Positions 45,558 to 56,935 of a stretch of 64,000 bases of DNA are shown here, piece by piece. The position numbers were made by a program, and so were the translations under genes. The stretch's first letter is position 1. Each line of letters starts with the position of its first letter. The stretch is from Capra hircus (taxonomy: Eukaryota; Chordata; Mammalia; Artiodactyla; Bovidae). The notes under the pieces were generated by a model. It was not told the origin of the DNA and did no database searches. It worked only from the letters and a program-made list of their open reading frames with translations. The stretch covers positions 55,789,591 to 55,853,590 of the forward strand of contig NC_030811.1 in assembly GCF_001704415.2 (NCBI RefSeq). Reading direction: 5' to 3'.

Positions 45558-45651
45558 TAAATGTCAATACAACTAAGTAAGTAGTAGTATGCAAGACTAC
45601 TATCCATAAGCATGCAAAAATATGTGTATTGAGGTAACCTATCACCCTTTG

Positions 45652-45923
45652 GAGAAGGCAATGGCAAGCCACTCCAGTACTCTTGCCTGGAAAATCTCAT
45701 AGATGGAGGAGCCTGGTGGGCTGCAGTCCATGGGGTCGCACAGAGTTGGACACGACTGAGCGACTTCACTTTCACGCATTGGAAAAGGAAATGGCAACCC
45801 ACTCCAGTGTTCTTGCCTGGAGAATCCCAGGGACAGCGGAGCCTGGTGGGCTGCCACCTATGGAGTCGCACAGAGTTGGACACCACTGAAGCAACTTAGC
45901 AGCAGCATCAGCAGCAGCAGCAT
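45652..45923 (+). mobile_element. Bov-A2 SINE, full dimer
   Basis: Left unit 'ggagaaggcaatggcaagcc', right unit 'ggaaaaggaaatggcaaccc', end 'gaagcaacttagcagcagca' with interrupted CAG repeats. It lies 95 bp after the BovB copy, allowing direct comparison of their 3' ends. Confidence 0.95.
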
Positions 45924-46803
45924 CCCTTTAACTTTCTCAACAAATTATTTGGCTATCCTTTTTTTACCATGAAGGTAAAAGACTATATCCACTGAGTCTA
46001 TGTCAACAATGCCAGAGAGAGTTTCAGGATTCACCAATGAGTCTTAATGTCTGGGATGAAATGGGCGCAGTTCAGCAAATATGCACCTGTTAACACAAGA
46101 ATACAAGTACTTGGAAGGCAGTCTTCCCAAAGGGTGATATCCACTCACCTTCCTGCCCATCCCCACCCACACACACCAATCTATTATTAACAGCAAAGGT
46201 GGAGGTTCTGTTGATGACTCATTAAGTATGCTGATTCGTGAAGGCTGCCACAGGCAGACCTGACTAGAGGAATCATTTGCTGGATTTAATCAATTATTGG
46301 GTTCATCAAATATGATTACTGAGTCACATAAAAATCCAACTAAAAGAAGCATTAGACACTTGAGGGAAAAAATAACTCCCTGTTTTGCCTTGCAACAGAT
46401 AGAGGCCGTTGTGTTTTCTGTGTGGACAAGACACACTTTATCCATTACTTTCACATGCTTGTATCCTGAGCTGTCTTCTTAATGTCCAGAATATTTTAAA
46501 GCCATCTGCCCTTTCGAGAAAAACCTAAAGACTCAGCAAAACATACATTTTTAAAATAGCTGAAGACATGAAGAAAACCAAAAATACTCAACTATCTCAT
46601 TAGACTTTAATATACTTCTAAGCACCATGAATGTTAAAAATCACTGTAGGGTCTCTTTGTGATCTAGTGACAGAAGAGTATACAATAATTTAAGTATCTT
46701 CTCCAAAGACCTAATTGTTCCCAATAACATTCAATATTTACATCTATTATAGCACTTACCATATTTTATTGTAATTTTTTTTCACAGTCACACCTAACAA
46801 TCC
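45924..46803. other. unique AT-rich DNA, no gene seen
   Basis: Nothing recognised apart from T runs. Confidence 0.4.
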
Positions 46804-47015
46804 CAAGCCTTCCCAAGTGCATTAGTGGTAAAGAACCCATGCAATGCAGGAGATGTGGGTTCAATCCCTGGGTCAGGAAGGTCCCCTGGAGTAGAAAATG
46901 GCAACTAACTCCAGTATTCTTGCCTGGACAGAGCATTCCATGGACAGAACAACCTGGAGGGCTACAGTCCATAAGGTAACAGAATCGGACACAACTGAGT
47001 GGCTGAGCAAGCAGG
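46804..47015 (+). mobile_element. Bov-tA SINE
   Basis: 'gccttcccaagtgcattagt', 'gggttcaatccctgggtcag' and 'ggcaactaactccagtattc'. It is diverged, with small indels in both halves. Confidence 0.9.
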
Positions 47016-48510
47016 CATGTCTACAAGCCTGTGTACCTCTTCACAGAGGTTATTTCACATATATGTTCTTATTTTCAGTATTTTTAAAGTATATATCAAT
47101 AGAAAATATTAAGTAAACTTTTGTTAAAATGGGAAATTATTGCAAAGTACTATGCATGTAACTATCAATCTAATATCAACTAACAAGAAGAGAGACAAGT
47201 TTGGCTCAAGTTAATTGCTCACAGAAATGTCTAGAATTATAAAATATGTACATCAATCAGATAGAGTCAGAACCAGAACTTCCACTAAAAGAGCTAAACA
47301 GAGCTAGGATTAATAACAAATTAACAAAAACCTTCACACTAATGACGGTTTCGTTATCTGGTGACCTTAAAACTCCAACTCCTGGCCATCTTGACCAAAG
47401 TATTTCCACTGTTCAGTTATATGAAAACAGAACAATAGTCCATGGAGGTCCCTCAGGTGTGTGGATATGTCTTTCCTTGCACCTCTGCCTGGAATTATGC
47501 TGAACAGTCACAGTTCCCCTCACACACTGAAATACAGTGAGTGTGTGTTCTTGTGTGTGTGTGTTGGAAGCTCTTCTAACATAGATTTAACTTACTACAT
47601 CATCCCTCATAACAGTTTTTTTATTTAGGAGTAGCCCAGAAATATTAGATTATCTCTAAGTATCTGTGATTACTTTATGCATGGTCTGGCATGCTTTCTC
47701 AAAGATATAAACTTCTCATAGCCAGACCTGACACCCTGAAGCTGTAGCTGTACTGAAAATGACCTGACGAGAATTTCACAGGGAAGCAGGCTTCCCGTGT
47801 CATCCTCTCTAGCTGTCAAATTGCCATTTCACCACTTCAGCAAATCTCTTGAATGATTGGCCTTCATGGACAAGACCCATTCATAAAGCCAAAGGATGGT
47901 TCCCCTTAATTGTGTTGATTTAAAGCTCAATCCAATAAGGCTTTCTGTGCAGGGAGAAGCTTACCTCCTACCTACAGGTGCCCTTGCTAACCCAGTAAAG
48001 AGTACTTGTAACACCACTCTTTTGATTGAAATTCTGCTCTTGAAAGAGGTGAATACATTTTCCTTAACACTAAATGTGAGACTCAGTAGAATCACTATCC
48101 TCAAAATATCCTTCTTGTGGGCTACTAAGATCTGCCTAGAATTTTATGAAAAATGTAAAGAAAGATGTCTACCTCAGTTGGGTTGTAGTTGGATAACGAT
48201 GACTTTGCAAGCTAGTGGATTTTTTTTCTTATCATTGCTTTTGAAGGTAAATAAATACATGAGTGAAATGAAATTAAACTTAGCAATAAAAACTTTAAAC
48301 AAAGGTAGATGATTTGTGTATCTTAGGCTGTCTTTCCCCTCTTGTTCAAAGCAAACCTATAAGATTTAAAGCTTTTTAATGTAACATTTGAGTCATTTCA
48401 TTTTCCTACATGAAGCCACCAACTTTACTTGACTCATTATTAACTGAAGCCAAATAACTACATTCAGAATTCAACTAACCAGCTGAATCCACACTAGTAT
48501 GCCTGTCCCT
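47016..48510. other. unique DNA with an intact 138-codon frame
   Basis: 47896-48312 on plus is open from a genuine ATG in a favourable start context (A at -3, G at +4) to TGA. The product is hydrophobic near residues 107-117 (ASGFFFLSLLL), with no recognised domain. It is the longest ATG-started frame outside known repeats. A GT-rich patch lies at about 47530-47565. The rest is AT-rich. Confidence 0.35.
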
Positions 48511-48521
48511 AACATGAAAAA

Positions 48522-48823
48522 TCCAGTCCATCCTAAAGGAAATCAGTCCTGAATATTCATTGGAAGGACTGATGTTGAAGCTGAGACTCCAATACTTTGG
48601 CCACCTGATGGGAAGAACTGACTCATTTGAAAAGACCCTGATGCTGGGAAAGATTGAAGGTGGGAGGAGAAGGGGACAACAGAGGATGAGGTGGTTGGAA
48701 GGCATCACTGACTCAATGCACATGAGTTTGAGGGGTTGGTGATAGACAGGGAGGTCTGGCATGCTATAGTCATGGGGTCGCAAAGAGTCAGACATGACTG
48801 AGTGACTGAACTGAACTGAAATG
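48522..48823 (+). mobile_element. BovB LINE 3' end with 11-bp target-site duplication
   Basis: From 'tccagtccatcctaaaggaa' to 'ctgaactgaactgaaatg'. aacatgaaaaa occurs at 48511-48521 and 48824-48834. A deletion of about 12 bp (consensus 'agtgaactccggg') follows 'catgagtttgag'. Confidence 0.95.
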
Positions 48824-49049
48824 AACATGAAAAAGGAATCACAGCTATTCCCAGTCCAAATCGATCAACCAAGAGACAAGCATATATTCAAACATACCAG
48901 CATCAGAGAGGGGTATCAAGATATGTTTAAAACTGTGTACCATTCATCAAATTAGGTATCCAAAGACTCCCAATTTACAGATATCTGGAAAAGGTCTCAA
49001 GCAAGATCATTCTGCAAAAGGTTGAAGGTTTGATACATGAAAATGGCCT

Positions 49050-49500
49050 CAAATTCGTTAACACCTTTTCATCAAGAGATATAATGTATGTCCCCTTCTC
49101 TTAACTCTGGATGGGTTGTGCAATGCCTTAACCAATAAGATACAGCAGAAGTGACACCGAGCCAGTTTCAGAGAGACAGCACCTTCCACTCTTTATCTCT
49201 TGGAACACATGGCCTAAGAAGCCAGCTAAGAGTTCAACTCCCCTGAGATCACCTTGCATAGAAGCTCAAGCTCATGGAGACATTTTGGAGGATGAAAACC
49301 ATGTGGAGAGAGAGAAGAAACGAGGAGCCCCAAAGCTCCCCAATGCAAATGAAGACTCAATCTTGGAAGTGGATCCTATATCCCCAGCAGCCCTGGATGA
49401 CACCAGGTGCATCAGATCCAAGACACCCAGACAAGTCCTTCCCGAATTCCTGACCTACAAAATCATGAGCAAAGTAAAACCTTTGTTCTAATCCATAAAA
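49050..49500 (+). repeat. ancient LTR-type repeat (probable)
   Basis: 'gatacagcagaagtgacacc', 'tctcttggaacacatggcct', 'cttggaagtggatcctatat' and 'ccgaattcctgacctacaaa', then 'tcatgagcaaagtaaaac', follow a mammalian repeat I recall as LTR-like. The family name is uncertain. A 68-codon frame at 49285 is part of it, not a gene. Confidence 0.5.
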
Positions 49501-49563
49501 GTGGTGATAGATTAGCAGACATGGATCTATTTCATATGAGGATAGGTATGTGATTAAAACAGA

Positions 49564-49838
49564 GAAGGCAATGGCACCCCACTCCAATACTCTTGCCTGG
49601 AAAATCCCATAGACAGAGGAGCCTGGAAGGCTGCAGTCCATGGGGTCACTGAGGGTCAGACACAGCTGAGCGACTTCACTTTCACTTTTTACTCTCATGC
49701 ATTGGAGAAGGAAATGGCAACCCACTCCAGTGTTCTTGCCTGGAGAATCCCAAGGACGGGGGAGCCCGGTGAGCTGCTGTCTACGGGGTTGCACAGAGTC
49801 AGACATGACTGAAGTGACTTAGCAGCAGCAGCAGCAGC
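49564..49838 (+). mobile_element. Bov-A2 SINE with long target-site duplication
   Basis: Full dimer ending in (CAG)5. atgtgattaaaacaga (49548-49563) and atgtgattaaaaacaga (49839-49855) flank it, giving exact limits. Confidence 0.96.
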
Positions 49839-49855
49839 ATGTGATTAAAAACAGA

Positions 49856-50510
49856 AGAGCTCAAACCACGCCTCCATTAATTTGCACTTCAGTTCAACAC
49901 AGCTAATAAGCTAAAATCAGTCTTTTCTTTACATTGACATCAAAATGCAACAGTGTTCATGTGAGATATGCAAAAATATGCTTTCCTCAAAAGTTGACAT
50001 AGTAATTTGAAGTCTGACAGGTTTGAGCAGGTCTCCTATAAAACTCCCTCTTACCTGTCTATTTATCTCCCCTTAAAATAAAATTGAGGCAACACTGAAA
50101 CATCTTATACCCTTAGTTAACTACATGTAAAAATGATAAATTACCTTTTACTACAGATGACTATTATGCCCTCTAATCTGAGTGATTAATTTACACCATT
50201 CTTAGTAGTTCAAATGCAATCACTACCATGAGCCTGATGAATCTGAACAAGACAGAATTATTGGCCATCTTTATAAGCTTACTATATTTAGAGAAGTACA
50301 GCAACCCTCTAGGAAGCTTTAAAGTTTTAGTTCATTTTCTCTCAATGAGTGTGAACCTCCTCACTGCATATCAAATGATGACACCACTACTTTGGATTAC
50401 TGACTTTATTTAGAAACCACAGGACATAGGAGCCTCTACTATGAGATGAGACTCTCTAGAAAAGGTCCTATTAAAGGCATCATCTGAAGGTAACACTATT
50501 TTTAAAAGAC
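49856..50510. other. unique AT-rich DNA, no gene seen
   Basis: Nothing recognised. Confidence 0.4.
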
Positions 50511-50726
50511 TTTTAAATTTTTATGTATTTTCTTTTTTTGGCTGCACTGGGTCTTCATTGCTGTATGCAGGCTTTCTCTAATTGCAGCAAGTGGGGGCTA
50601 CTCTCCAGTCATGGTGCACGGGCTTAGTTGCTCTGCAACATGTGAGATCTTCCCAGACCAGGGATCGAACCTATGTCCCCTGCACTGGCAAGTGGATTCT
50701 TAACCACTGACCCACCAAAGAAGCCC
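50511..50726 (-). mobile_element. CHR-type SINE
   Basis: 'ggctgcactgggtcttcatt', 'cttagttgctctgcaacatg', 'gaccagggatcgaacctatg' and 'taaccactgacccaccaaag'. It is near full length, with the T-rich tail complement at the left. Confidence 0.92.
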
Positions 50727-51724
50727 TGAAAGTACCATTGTTGAAACCTACTGGAAGATTTTAATTGCAACAGTAATTTTTAATCTCATGTAACCTGTTT
50801 AAAGTCACAATACCAAAGTCAATTAATGAAAAGCAGACACTAGCCTTTTAGACTGAGCCGTAGGCTTCTATTGCTTGGCCAACAAAAGACTTAAGCGGCT
50901 CTATTTCTATGGAATGTGCTTTCCAAACTCTTCGCAATAAAACAGAGTAATGGAGGATGATGACAGATGATATTTTACTTTAACCTCTTTATGGTTAAAT
51001 CAAAAGACTGCCCTTAAAGGAATCTGTACCTATGTTGTGAGCTCAATAGCATTTTGTCAGCAAATCAGCCTAGGAGAATCCAAAACCTGAACGTGCATTT
51101 GAAGACCTTTCTGTGCTCCCATCCATAAACCTCGACACACTCGCCCTCAGTCCAGCCCCACTCTGGTCAAGGTTTAGTAAAATCACTGGACAGTTCAGCA
51201 GTAATGAGTTTTTAAGCAACTGGACCCACTCTTATTTGAAGGTATACACTTACTGTGCCACACCAAATGCCTGCAATCAGTTTTTAATTACAGCAACAGT
51301 AGCAACTAGAAGATAAAGCAGGCAACTCACTGAGAAGGAACCAAGACTCTTTATTACAATCAATGTCCATCATGAGCTTGACTTGTGAAGAACTGTGACA
51401 CAGAGGAGTCAACCAACCAGCTCTCCTTTCTCAGAGAGATGCTCTTACCTCTGGGACGTTTTCTTATATTTCCTCCTGTGGGAAAAGAAGCATAAACACA
51501 GATCAGAAGAGAGTCTGCTGCAGGTGGTAGGTGAGAAAAAGCTTCAGTGGGGATGGACACAGGGGTGAACACTGTAGAAAGCTCTCTCTGTGAGGCTGGT
51601 GGATCTCAAAGCCCACTTGAAAGTTCTGTGTTACAGAATGTTGTGCTTGAATGCAGAGAACCACAGTCTTAGCAGTTACACATAGCATCCCGAGAGGATG
51701 TTCCGCCCTTTCCCCTCTGAGGGC
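50727..51724. other. unique DNA, no gene seen
   Basis: Short frames only (at most 70 codons). No recognised repeat. Confidence 0.4.
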
Positions 51725-51925
51725 ACTGTAGCATCTTGGTTGAGATCAGACCTTAAAGACAGCAAAAACCAGGTTCAAATCTCAGCCCTTCAGCAGGTTC
51801 ATGGGGTTGTTGAGGAATAAATGGGCAGACGCTTGCAAAGCATGTCTTATACCCGGCATATTAAGTGGCCAATAACTAGTAGCTATTCGTACTGTCATTA
51901 TTGTTACTATTATTCCCATCAGCTT
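51725..51925 (+). repeat. MIR SINE
   Basis: 'catcttggttgagatcagac', 'accaggttcaaatctcagcc', 'ggttgttgaggaataaatgg' and 'gtggccaataactagtagct'. The middle ('tttcctcatctgtaaaat') is deleted. Confidence 0.75.
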
Positions 51926-52649
51926 GTAATGAAGTCTCTTTAAAGATTTGCCTTTTAAAATATAAATGTGTAATCATGCAGCTAGACCATAAGATCAGAC
52001 ATTAGGTCTTCACAGAAGGAAGGAATGAGGGAGGGGTCAATGGGAATGTCTAAAAGCAAAAGCCGTGAGAGGAGCATCAGGAACTTGCTACTCCCTGGCT
52101 CAGCTGTGAGCTCGGTCCCCAGAAAAACAAGTCCCAGGAAGCACAGTGGCTGGAGGTCTACTCCACCTCTCCTATTTACGTTCCTCATTTAGCCAGGGGC
52201 AAATCTTTTGGGCATGGGGCTTCTCAATCTATCAGAGGGAGGCTACATCTGCCCTGTCTCTCTTACCTGGGTCATTGTGGCATTCAAGGAGGAAATGGCC
52301 ATAAAAGTTTATTTTCCAATGTATCCTGATGTTTTTCATGTTTGTGTCAACTTTTGTAGATTTCAAAGACCCTCAAAAGAGTTTTAGAAGACTCTTTACT
52401 GGAGGGGATTAGAGGAGAAGAAGTGGTGAGAGAGGAAAATGCACCTCCCAGGAGGATCTCCAGGAAGGGCAATGCTTCCCAGCTGTCCCTGGTTCCACAT
52501 CAACATTCCCATTACAGTCACTGCACCAGGGAGCCAAGCCACCAATTTGCTAATAGAACGGTAAGTTGCACATGCTTTTTTTTTTTTTAAGGCACAGACG
52601 TGTCAAATTCAGAATCCCTACAACCTATGACACTTTGTTCAAATGAAAA
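51926..52649. other. unique DNA, no gene seen
   Basis: A T run of about 14 at 52577-52590. Nothing else recognised. Confidence 0.4.
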
Positions 52650-52900
52650 CATACATGACGATGTGACATGTTAAATGAAGTAAGCCATGTATGGCACCAA
52701 ACCCACAGTGTGATCTTGACCTGATATGTACAAAGAAAACACACCAGAGTGATAAGCATGAGCCCAGGATAGTAGGTGAGTGAATCACTACTTTTATTTT
52801 TACTTGCATTAATTTTCTATATTTTCTATTTAAATGAGCATTTCTATTTTCAATGAGCATTAAATGAGGTTGCAATTAGAAAAAAATGCATAAAATATTC
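52650..52900 (+). mobile_element. old L1 LINE 3' end (probable)
   Basis: 'acatgttaaatgaagtaagc' and the terminal 'attttctatattttctattt', then 'aaatgagcattt', resemble the L1M 3' end. A TA/CA-rich stretch follows at 52905-52950. Confidence 0.5.
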
Positions 52901-53049
52901 ACATACCTATATATACATAGTCACATATACAGATATACATATCTATAGGATGAACACACAGAAATATTTACATGTTTGAATTATAACGTATAGGTAGGAA
53001 AGAAGGTTAACCAACAGTTGACCTAATGAGTTAGGGCTGCTGTGGCACT

Positions 53050-53170
53050 CAGCTCTACAGTGCTGGACCATATATTTGACCCCTCTGAGCTTCAGTTTCT
53101 TCATCTGTAAAATGGGAATAATCAGAGCACCTCTCTCAAGACCTTACAGTAAGAAATAAAGATCACCCAC
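53050..53170 (+). repeat. MIR SINE fragment
   Basis: 'cctctgagcttcagtttctt', 'catctgtaaaatgggaataa' and 'tcagagcacctctctcaaga' are the MIR core. Confidence 0.8.
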
Positions 53171-53221
53171 CTGAATTTCAGCTCCCCAAAGGGAGGTTTT
53201 TTATATGCCTCTCCACTGTAT

Positions 53222-53500
53222 CCCTAGAGAAGGAAATGGCACCCCACTCTAGTACTCCTGCCTAGAAAATCCCATGGATGGAGGAGCCTGGAAGGCTGCA
53301 ATCCATGGGGTCGCTGGGAGTCGGACACAACTGAGCAACTTCACTTCCACTTTTCACTTTCATGCATTGGAGAGGGAAATGGCAACCCACTCCAGTATTC
53401 TGGAGAATCCCAGGGATGGGGGAGCCTGGTGGGCTGCCGTCTATGGGGTCACACAGAGTCGGACACGACTGAAACGACTTAGCAGCAGCAGCAGCAGCAG
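53222..53500 (+). mobile_element. Bov-A2 SINE with target-site duplication
   Basis: Dimer ending in (CAG)6. ccactgtat at 53213-53221 and 53501-53509 flanks it. The right unit lacks the usual 'tcttgcc' after 'ccagtat' (about 53400). Confidence 0.95.
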
Positions 53501-53509
53501 CCACTGTAT

Positions 53510-54004
53510 GCCATTGCTTAAAACAATGTTTTGCACTCCTTCCAAAAACTATGGTGGATGCACACTGACCATCCTAGACACCCCTCTCCAGCAGTGACAG
53601 CTCACACTCACCAGGCAGTAACAAGGGCAGAGGTTTCATCTACAGGCACAGAGCACAGTGACCCGTGGGTGTGACCCATGCCCTGGAACCTTGTTAGAAC
53701 TGCTGTCTAACAAACCGAGCTAAGAAATGTTTGGCAAGACTGGAAAATAACCCACTGAAAGTGTGCAAGGACCAAAGGTAAGGGGGCAATCAGACCAGAT
53801 GGATGCCCAGAAACTCAACTAGTTCTGTCAACAAAGGGCATCTTCAGAGGCCAGAAGAAGACAACCTTTCCTACTGGCTTCCACAGAACTCTCTGAGCAT
53901 CTGCCAAGGACCACATACCAGCACCACTGAGAACCCTGAGAGCATCAAAATGGACAAAAATAAGAAAAGCTGTCATTTTCAGCAACTGCTAGTAACAAAC
54001 CCTT
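53510..54004. other. unique DNA, no gene seen
   Basis: Moderate GC; a frame of 67 codons at 53803 is unremarkable. Confidence 0.4.
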
Positions 54005-54013
54005 AACATATAT

Positions 54014-54220
54014 CACTGCCGCTGCTGCTGCCAGGCAGCAGGCAAGAACACTGGAGTGGGTTGCCATGTCCTTCTCCAATGCATGAAAGTGAAAAGTGAA
54101 AGTGAAGTCACTTAGTCTTGTCCAACTCTTAGCAACCCTATGGACTACAGACTTCCAGGTTCCTCCATCCATGGGATTTTCCAGGCAAGAGTACTGGAAT
54201 GAGGTGCCATTTCCTTCTCC
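54014..54220 (-). mobile_element. Bov-A2 SINE, partly deleted, with target-site duplication
   Basis: Minus-strand copy starting with the complement of the CAG tail (ccgctgctgctgcc). About 60 bp of the 3' unit are lost directly after the tail. aacatatat flanks it at 54005-54013 and 54221-54229. Confidence 0.94.
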
Positions 54221-54229
54221 AACATATAT

Positions 54230-54649
54230 GACTAATCCTCATAATAATCCTGCTAAAATCCACTCTATGAAAGAATCTGAATTCTAAAAAAGGAAATTAA
54301 GACATGTTACCAAAAGTGTTACTTTGTTCTAACAACCAAGACTGAGAAGTGGCTCAGAAGTTTTGTCAGAGAGGTAGTTTTGATGGACTGGGGCAGGGGT
54401 TGGGGCTGGGGGGACAGAGTTTGACAAGGAGAAATATGTAAGAACATGGGGCAAGCAGGTGAGGAGGGTATGCTTGGTGGCCTCAAACCAGCTCAGCTCA
54501 GCCAGATTCGAAAGCAGATAGCAGGTTCTAGGTCTAAAAAGTGCTCAAAACAAAGCTAATCAAGAAAAATAATAAAATGTATACATTAAAAAAAAGACAC
54601 CAGAGAGAAGGGGGGGTCATCTCTTACATCACCCTGTGGAAAGGTGATA
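54230..54649. other. unique DNA, no gene seen
   Basis: G-rich patch near 54385-54415; nothing recognised. Confidence 0.4.
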
Positions 54650-54805
54650 GGGCTCTGGAATGTGATAAACCTGGTCCTAAACCCAAGTTCTCCTCCTTTA
54701 ACTGAGACTCAGACAAGCTCAACACTAAAGCAAGCTTTAGCTTCCACATCTCTAAAATGGGAGGAATGAGCTCAGAGAATATAGTGTATTGAATTACCTG
54801 GCACT
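54650..54805 (+). repeat. MIR SINE
   Basis: 'gggctctggaatgtgataaa', 'cttccacatctctaaaatgg' and 'attacctggcactgtacatg' follow MIR. Confidence 0.7.
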
Positions 54806-55334
54806 GTACATGCCATGTAAGGACCATTCTAAAAGGTTTAGGACCCTTTGCCCCTCATTTTCAGTTTCTTGAGCCTAGGGGTCCTGTCATAGGGCTCACT
54901 GTGTCTATCCCAAGGGTGTGCACATCAACCAGCACATGTTGGCACACAACAAATGTCTGCTGGCAAAATAAATATATCATTTGTAGCTGTCACCCACAAC
55001 TACCGAAATATGGGTTGTGCCTTTGGTAGACCCAAAAAAAGAGAGACCAAAAATCTGATTTTCAGTCCAACTCACCTCCCTGACACTCACTCCCCACCTT
55101 CATCAATGCATTCCTGAACTCACACATTCCAAAGTTCTCCCTTCCCATCTTGTCCCATTTAGACAGACAGCTCCCTCATCAAAGGAGACCCAACCCAAAC
55201 AGTGTCCTCTTACACTGGAGCTGAAAGGTCACACAAGAGAAAATACAGATCTATGGAAATTGCTCTACTCAAGATCCTACTCACCGATCATCTTGACTCA
55301 GCAAGATGGTGAGGCCCGAGTCCTATGCTTTCAG
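54806..55334. other. unique DNA, probable L2 traces
   Basis: 54940-54965 (caacaaatgtctgctgg) and 55065-55160 recall L2 but are too decayed to place. No gene. Confidence 0.4.
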
Positions 55335-55545
55335 CTGAGATATCACTTCCTCCTGAAAACCTTCTAGGGCCTCCCACACAGAATCATCCCTTTTGTGTGT
55401 TCCATGGTGACTGAGCTCATCTGTTAGGCTGATGGCAAGATCAAGGGCTTGTCCAGTATCTGCTAATGGTTCTCTCTTGCCTAACATGGTGCTTAACAAA
55501 CGACAAGTGCTCAATACACTGTTGCTGTGTGAATGAGTGGATTTA
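55335..55545 (+). repeat. L2 LINE 3' end
   Basis: 'tgagatatcacttcctcctg', 'aaaaccttctagggcctccc' and 'gtgcttaacaaacgacaagt', then 'gctcaatacactgttgctgt', follow the L2 3' UTR in sense. Confidence 0.7.
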
Positions 55546-55807
55546 TCAAGACACTAACCAAAATGCTTTCTTTCTACTCATTTTTCTTCTGTTCAGTGAT
55601 AATTCACTATAAGCAGTGAGGACATTTACCACAGACATGGTTTTCTACACACAGGAGAAATGCAATGAGAGAAAGCCTGGGAGAGGACAGTGGTGGGATG
55701 CTCACAACTGTTGAACACCTCCTCTGTTCCTTGTCTGTTACCTAAATTAACTCACTTTGACCTCCGACAGACCTTAGGAGGTTAATGTCACTTTATAGTT
55801 GATGGAA

Positions 55808-56029
55808 GGGATGCCCAATGGCTCAGCAGGTAAAGAATCTGCCTGAAATGCAGGCGATACTGGAGATGCAGGTTCAATCCCTGGGTCAGGAAGATCCCCT
55901 AGAGAAGGAAATGGTAACTGACTCCAGTATTCATGCCTGGGAAATCCCAGGGACAGGAGCCTGGAGGGCTACAGTCCAAAGAGTCGCAAAGAGTCAGACA
56001 TGACAGAGCAACTAGGCATACACACATAC
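55808..56029 (+). mobile_element. Bov-tA SINE with perfect target-site duplication
   Basis: 'gggatgcccaatggctcagc' to 'agacatgacagagcaactag', then a short CA tail. ttgatggaa lies at 55799-55807 and 56030-56038. Confidence 0.95.
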
Positions 56030-56038
56030 TTGATGGAA

Positions 56039-56669
56039 ATGAGGCTCAGAGAGTTTAAGTGATTTGACCAAGGATACAGAATCCTGAACCGATTGAGACA
56101 GAAAGCAAACTCTGAAACCCTCCAAGAAAACTGAGGAAATTAGTCAAATAAGTCAAAAGATGCCTGGAGGAAACTTAGACACTAGACAAAAACAAACAAA
56201 GCCAACAATAGAAATGTACTGGGCTCTTTCCATCCAAATGCAGGAAATGAGCTGGATTAAAAACTAGTTTATTCTTGGCCTTTTGTTTTTAAGAACTTCA
56301 ACAGAATTTGCCCTTGAAAGACAAAGGAAATGTTTTTAAATGTTTTGTTTTGGTTTCTCAAATTTATTTTAAATTTATAATTTTTGGAATATTAATACAT
56401 CAGAAGTCCCAAGATTCATGTAGCTAGACTAAGCTGATTCAGACCATAGATAATGACCAAGCTGCTGTGCTCTGGAATCTGGACAGAGTAGGGGATGGAG
56501 AGAGCACAGCCCTACACCGAGGCAAAAGGCAGGACATCTTCATGAGGCCAGACTGAGGAAACTGCATCCATGAAAATCTGGACCACTTTGCAAGCTCTGT
56601 TGCCCGGAATGTACTCTGCCTTACTCACATGCACACATACATGGCATTGATTGTTTACTCATTTGTTTA
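56039..56669. other. unique DNA, no gene seen
   Basis: AT-rich. The first 60 bp (gaggctcagagagtttaagt) continue what may be a minus-strand MIR split by the SINE before it. Confidence 0.45.
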
Positions 56670-56935
56670 AGGAGAGGCATTATGGCATAGTGCTTGAGAT
56701 CACTTACCTAAGCTAAACCCCTTCTCCGACTTACCGTCTAATAAGCTATGTGACCTTTGGCAACTTACATTACTTTCATAACCACCAGTCTCCTTATCCG
56801 TTACATTTGGGCAACAGTAACGTGCACTTCACAGGCTGATGTGAGAGATGAATGTAGCAGTGGATGTAAAACACTGAGCACAGTGCCAGGCATCCGGTAA
56901 ATGTTCAAGTGCAAGTCAGCTGCTATATTTAGAAT
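56670..56935 (+). repeat. MIR SINE, near full length
   Basis: 'ggcattatggcatagtgctt', 'ctatgtgacctttggcaact', 'acagtgccaggcatccggta' and 'aatgttcaagtgcaagtcag' follow the whole MIR. Confidence 0.85.

Noticed and set aside
38300..54220. Spaced direct repeats resembling an array (CRISPR-like) from recurring 30-60 bp blocks
   Set aside because: The spacing is irregular, both orientations occur and each unit is part of a dispersed SINE or BovB end; the genome is mammalian.
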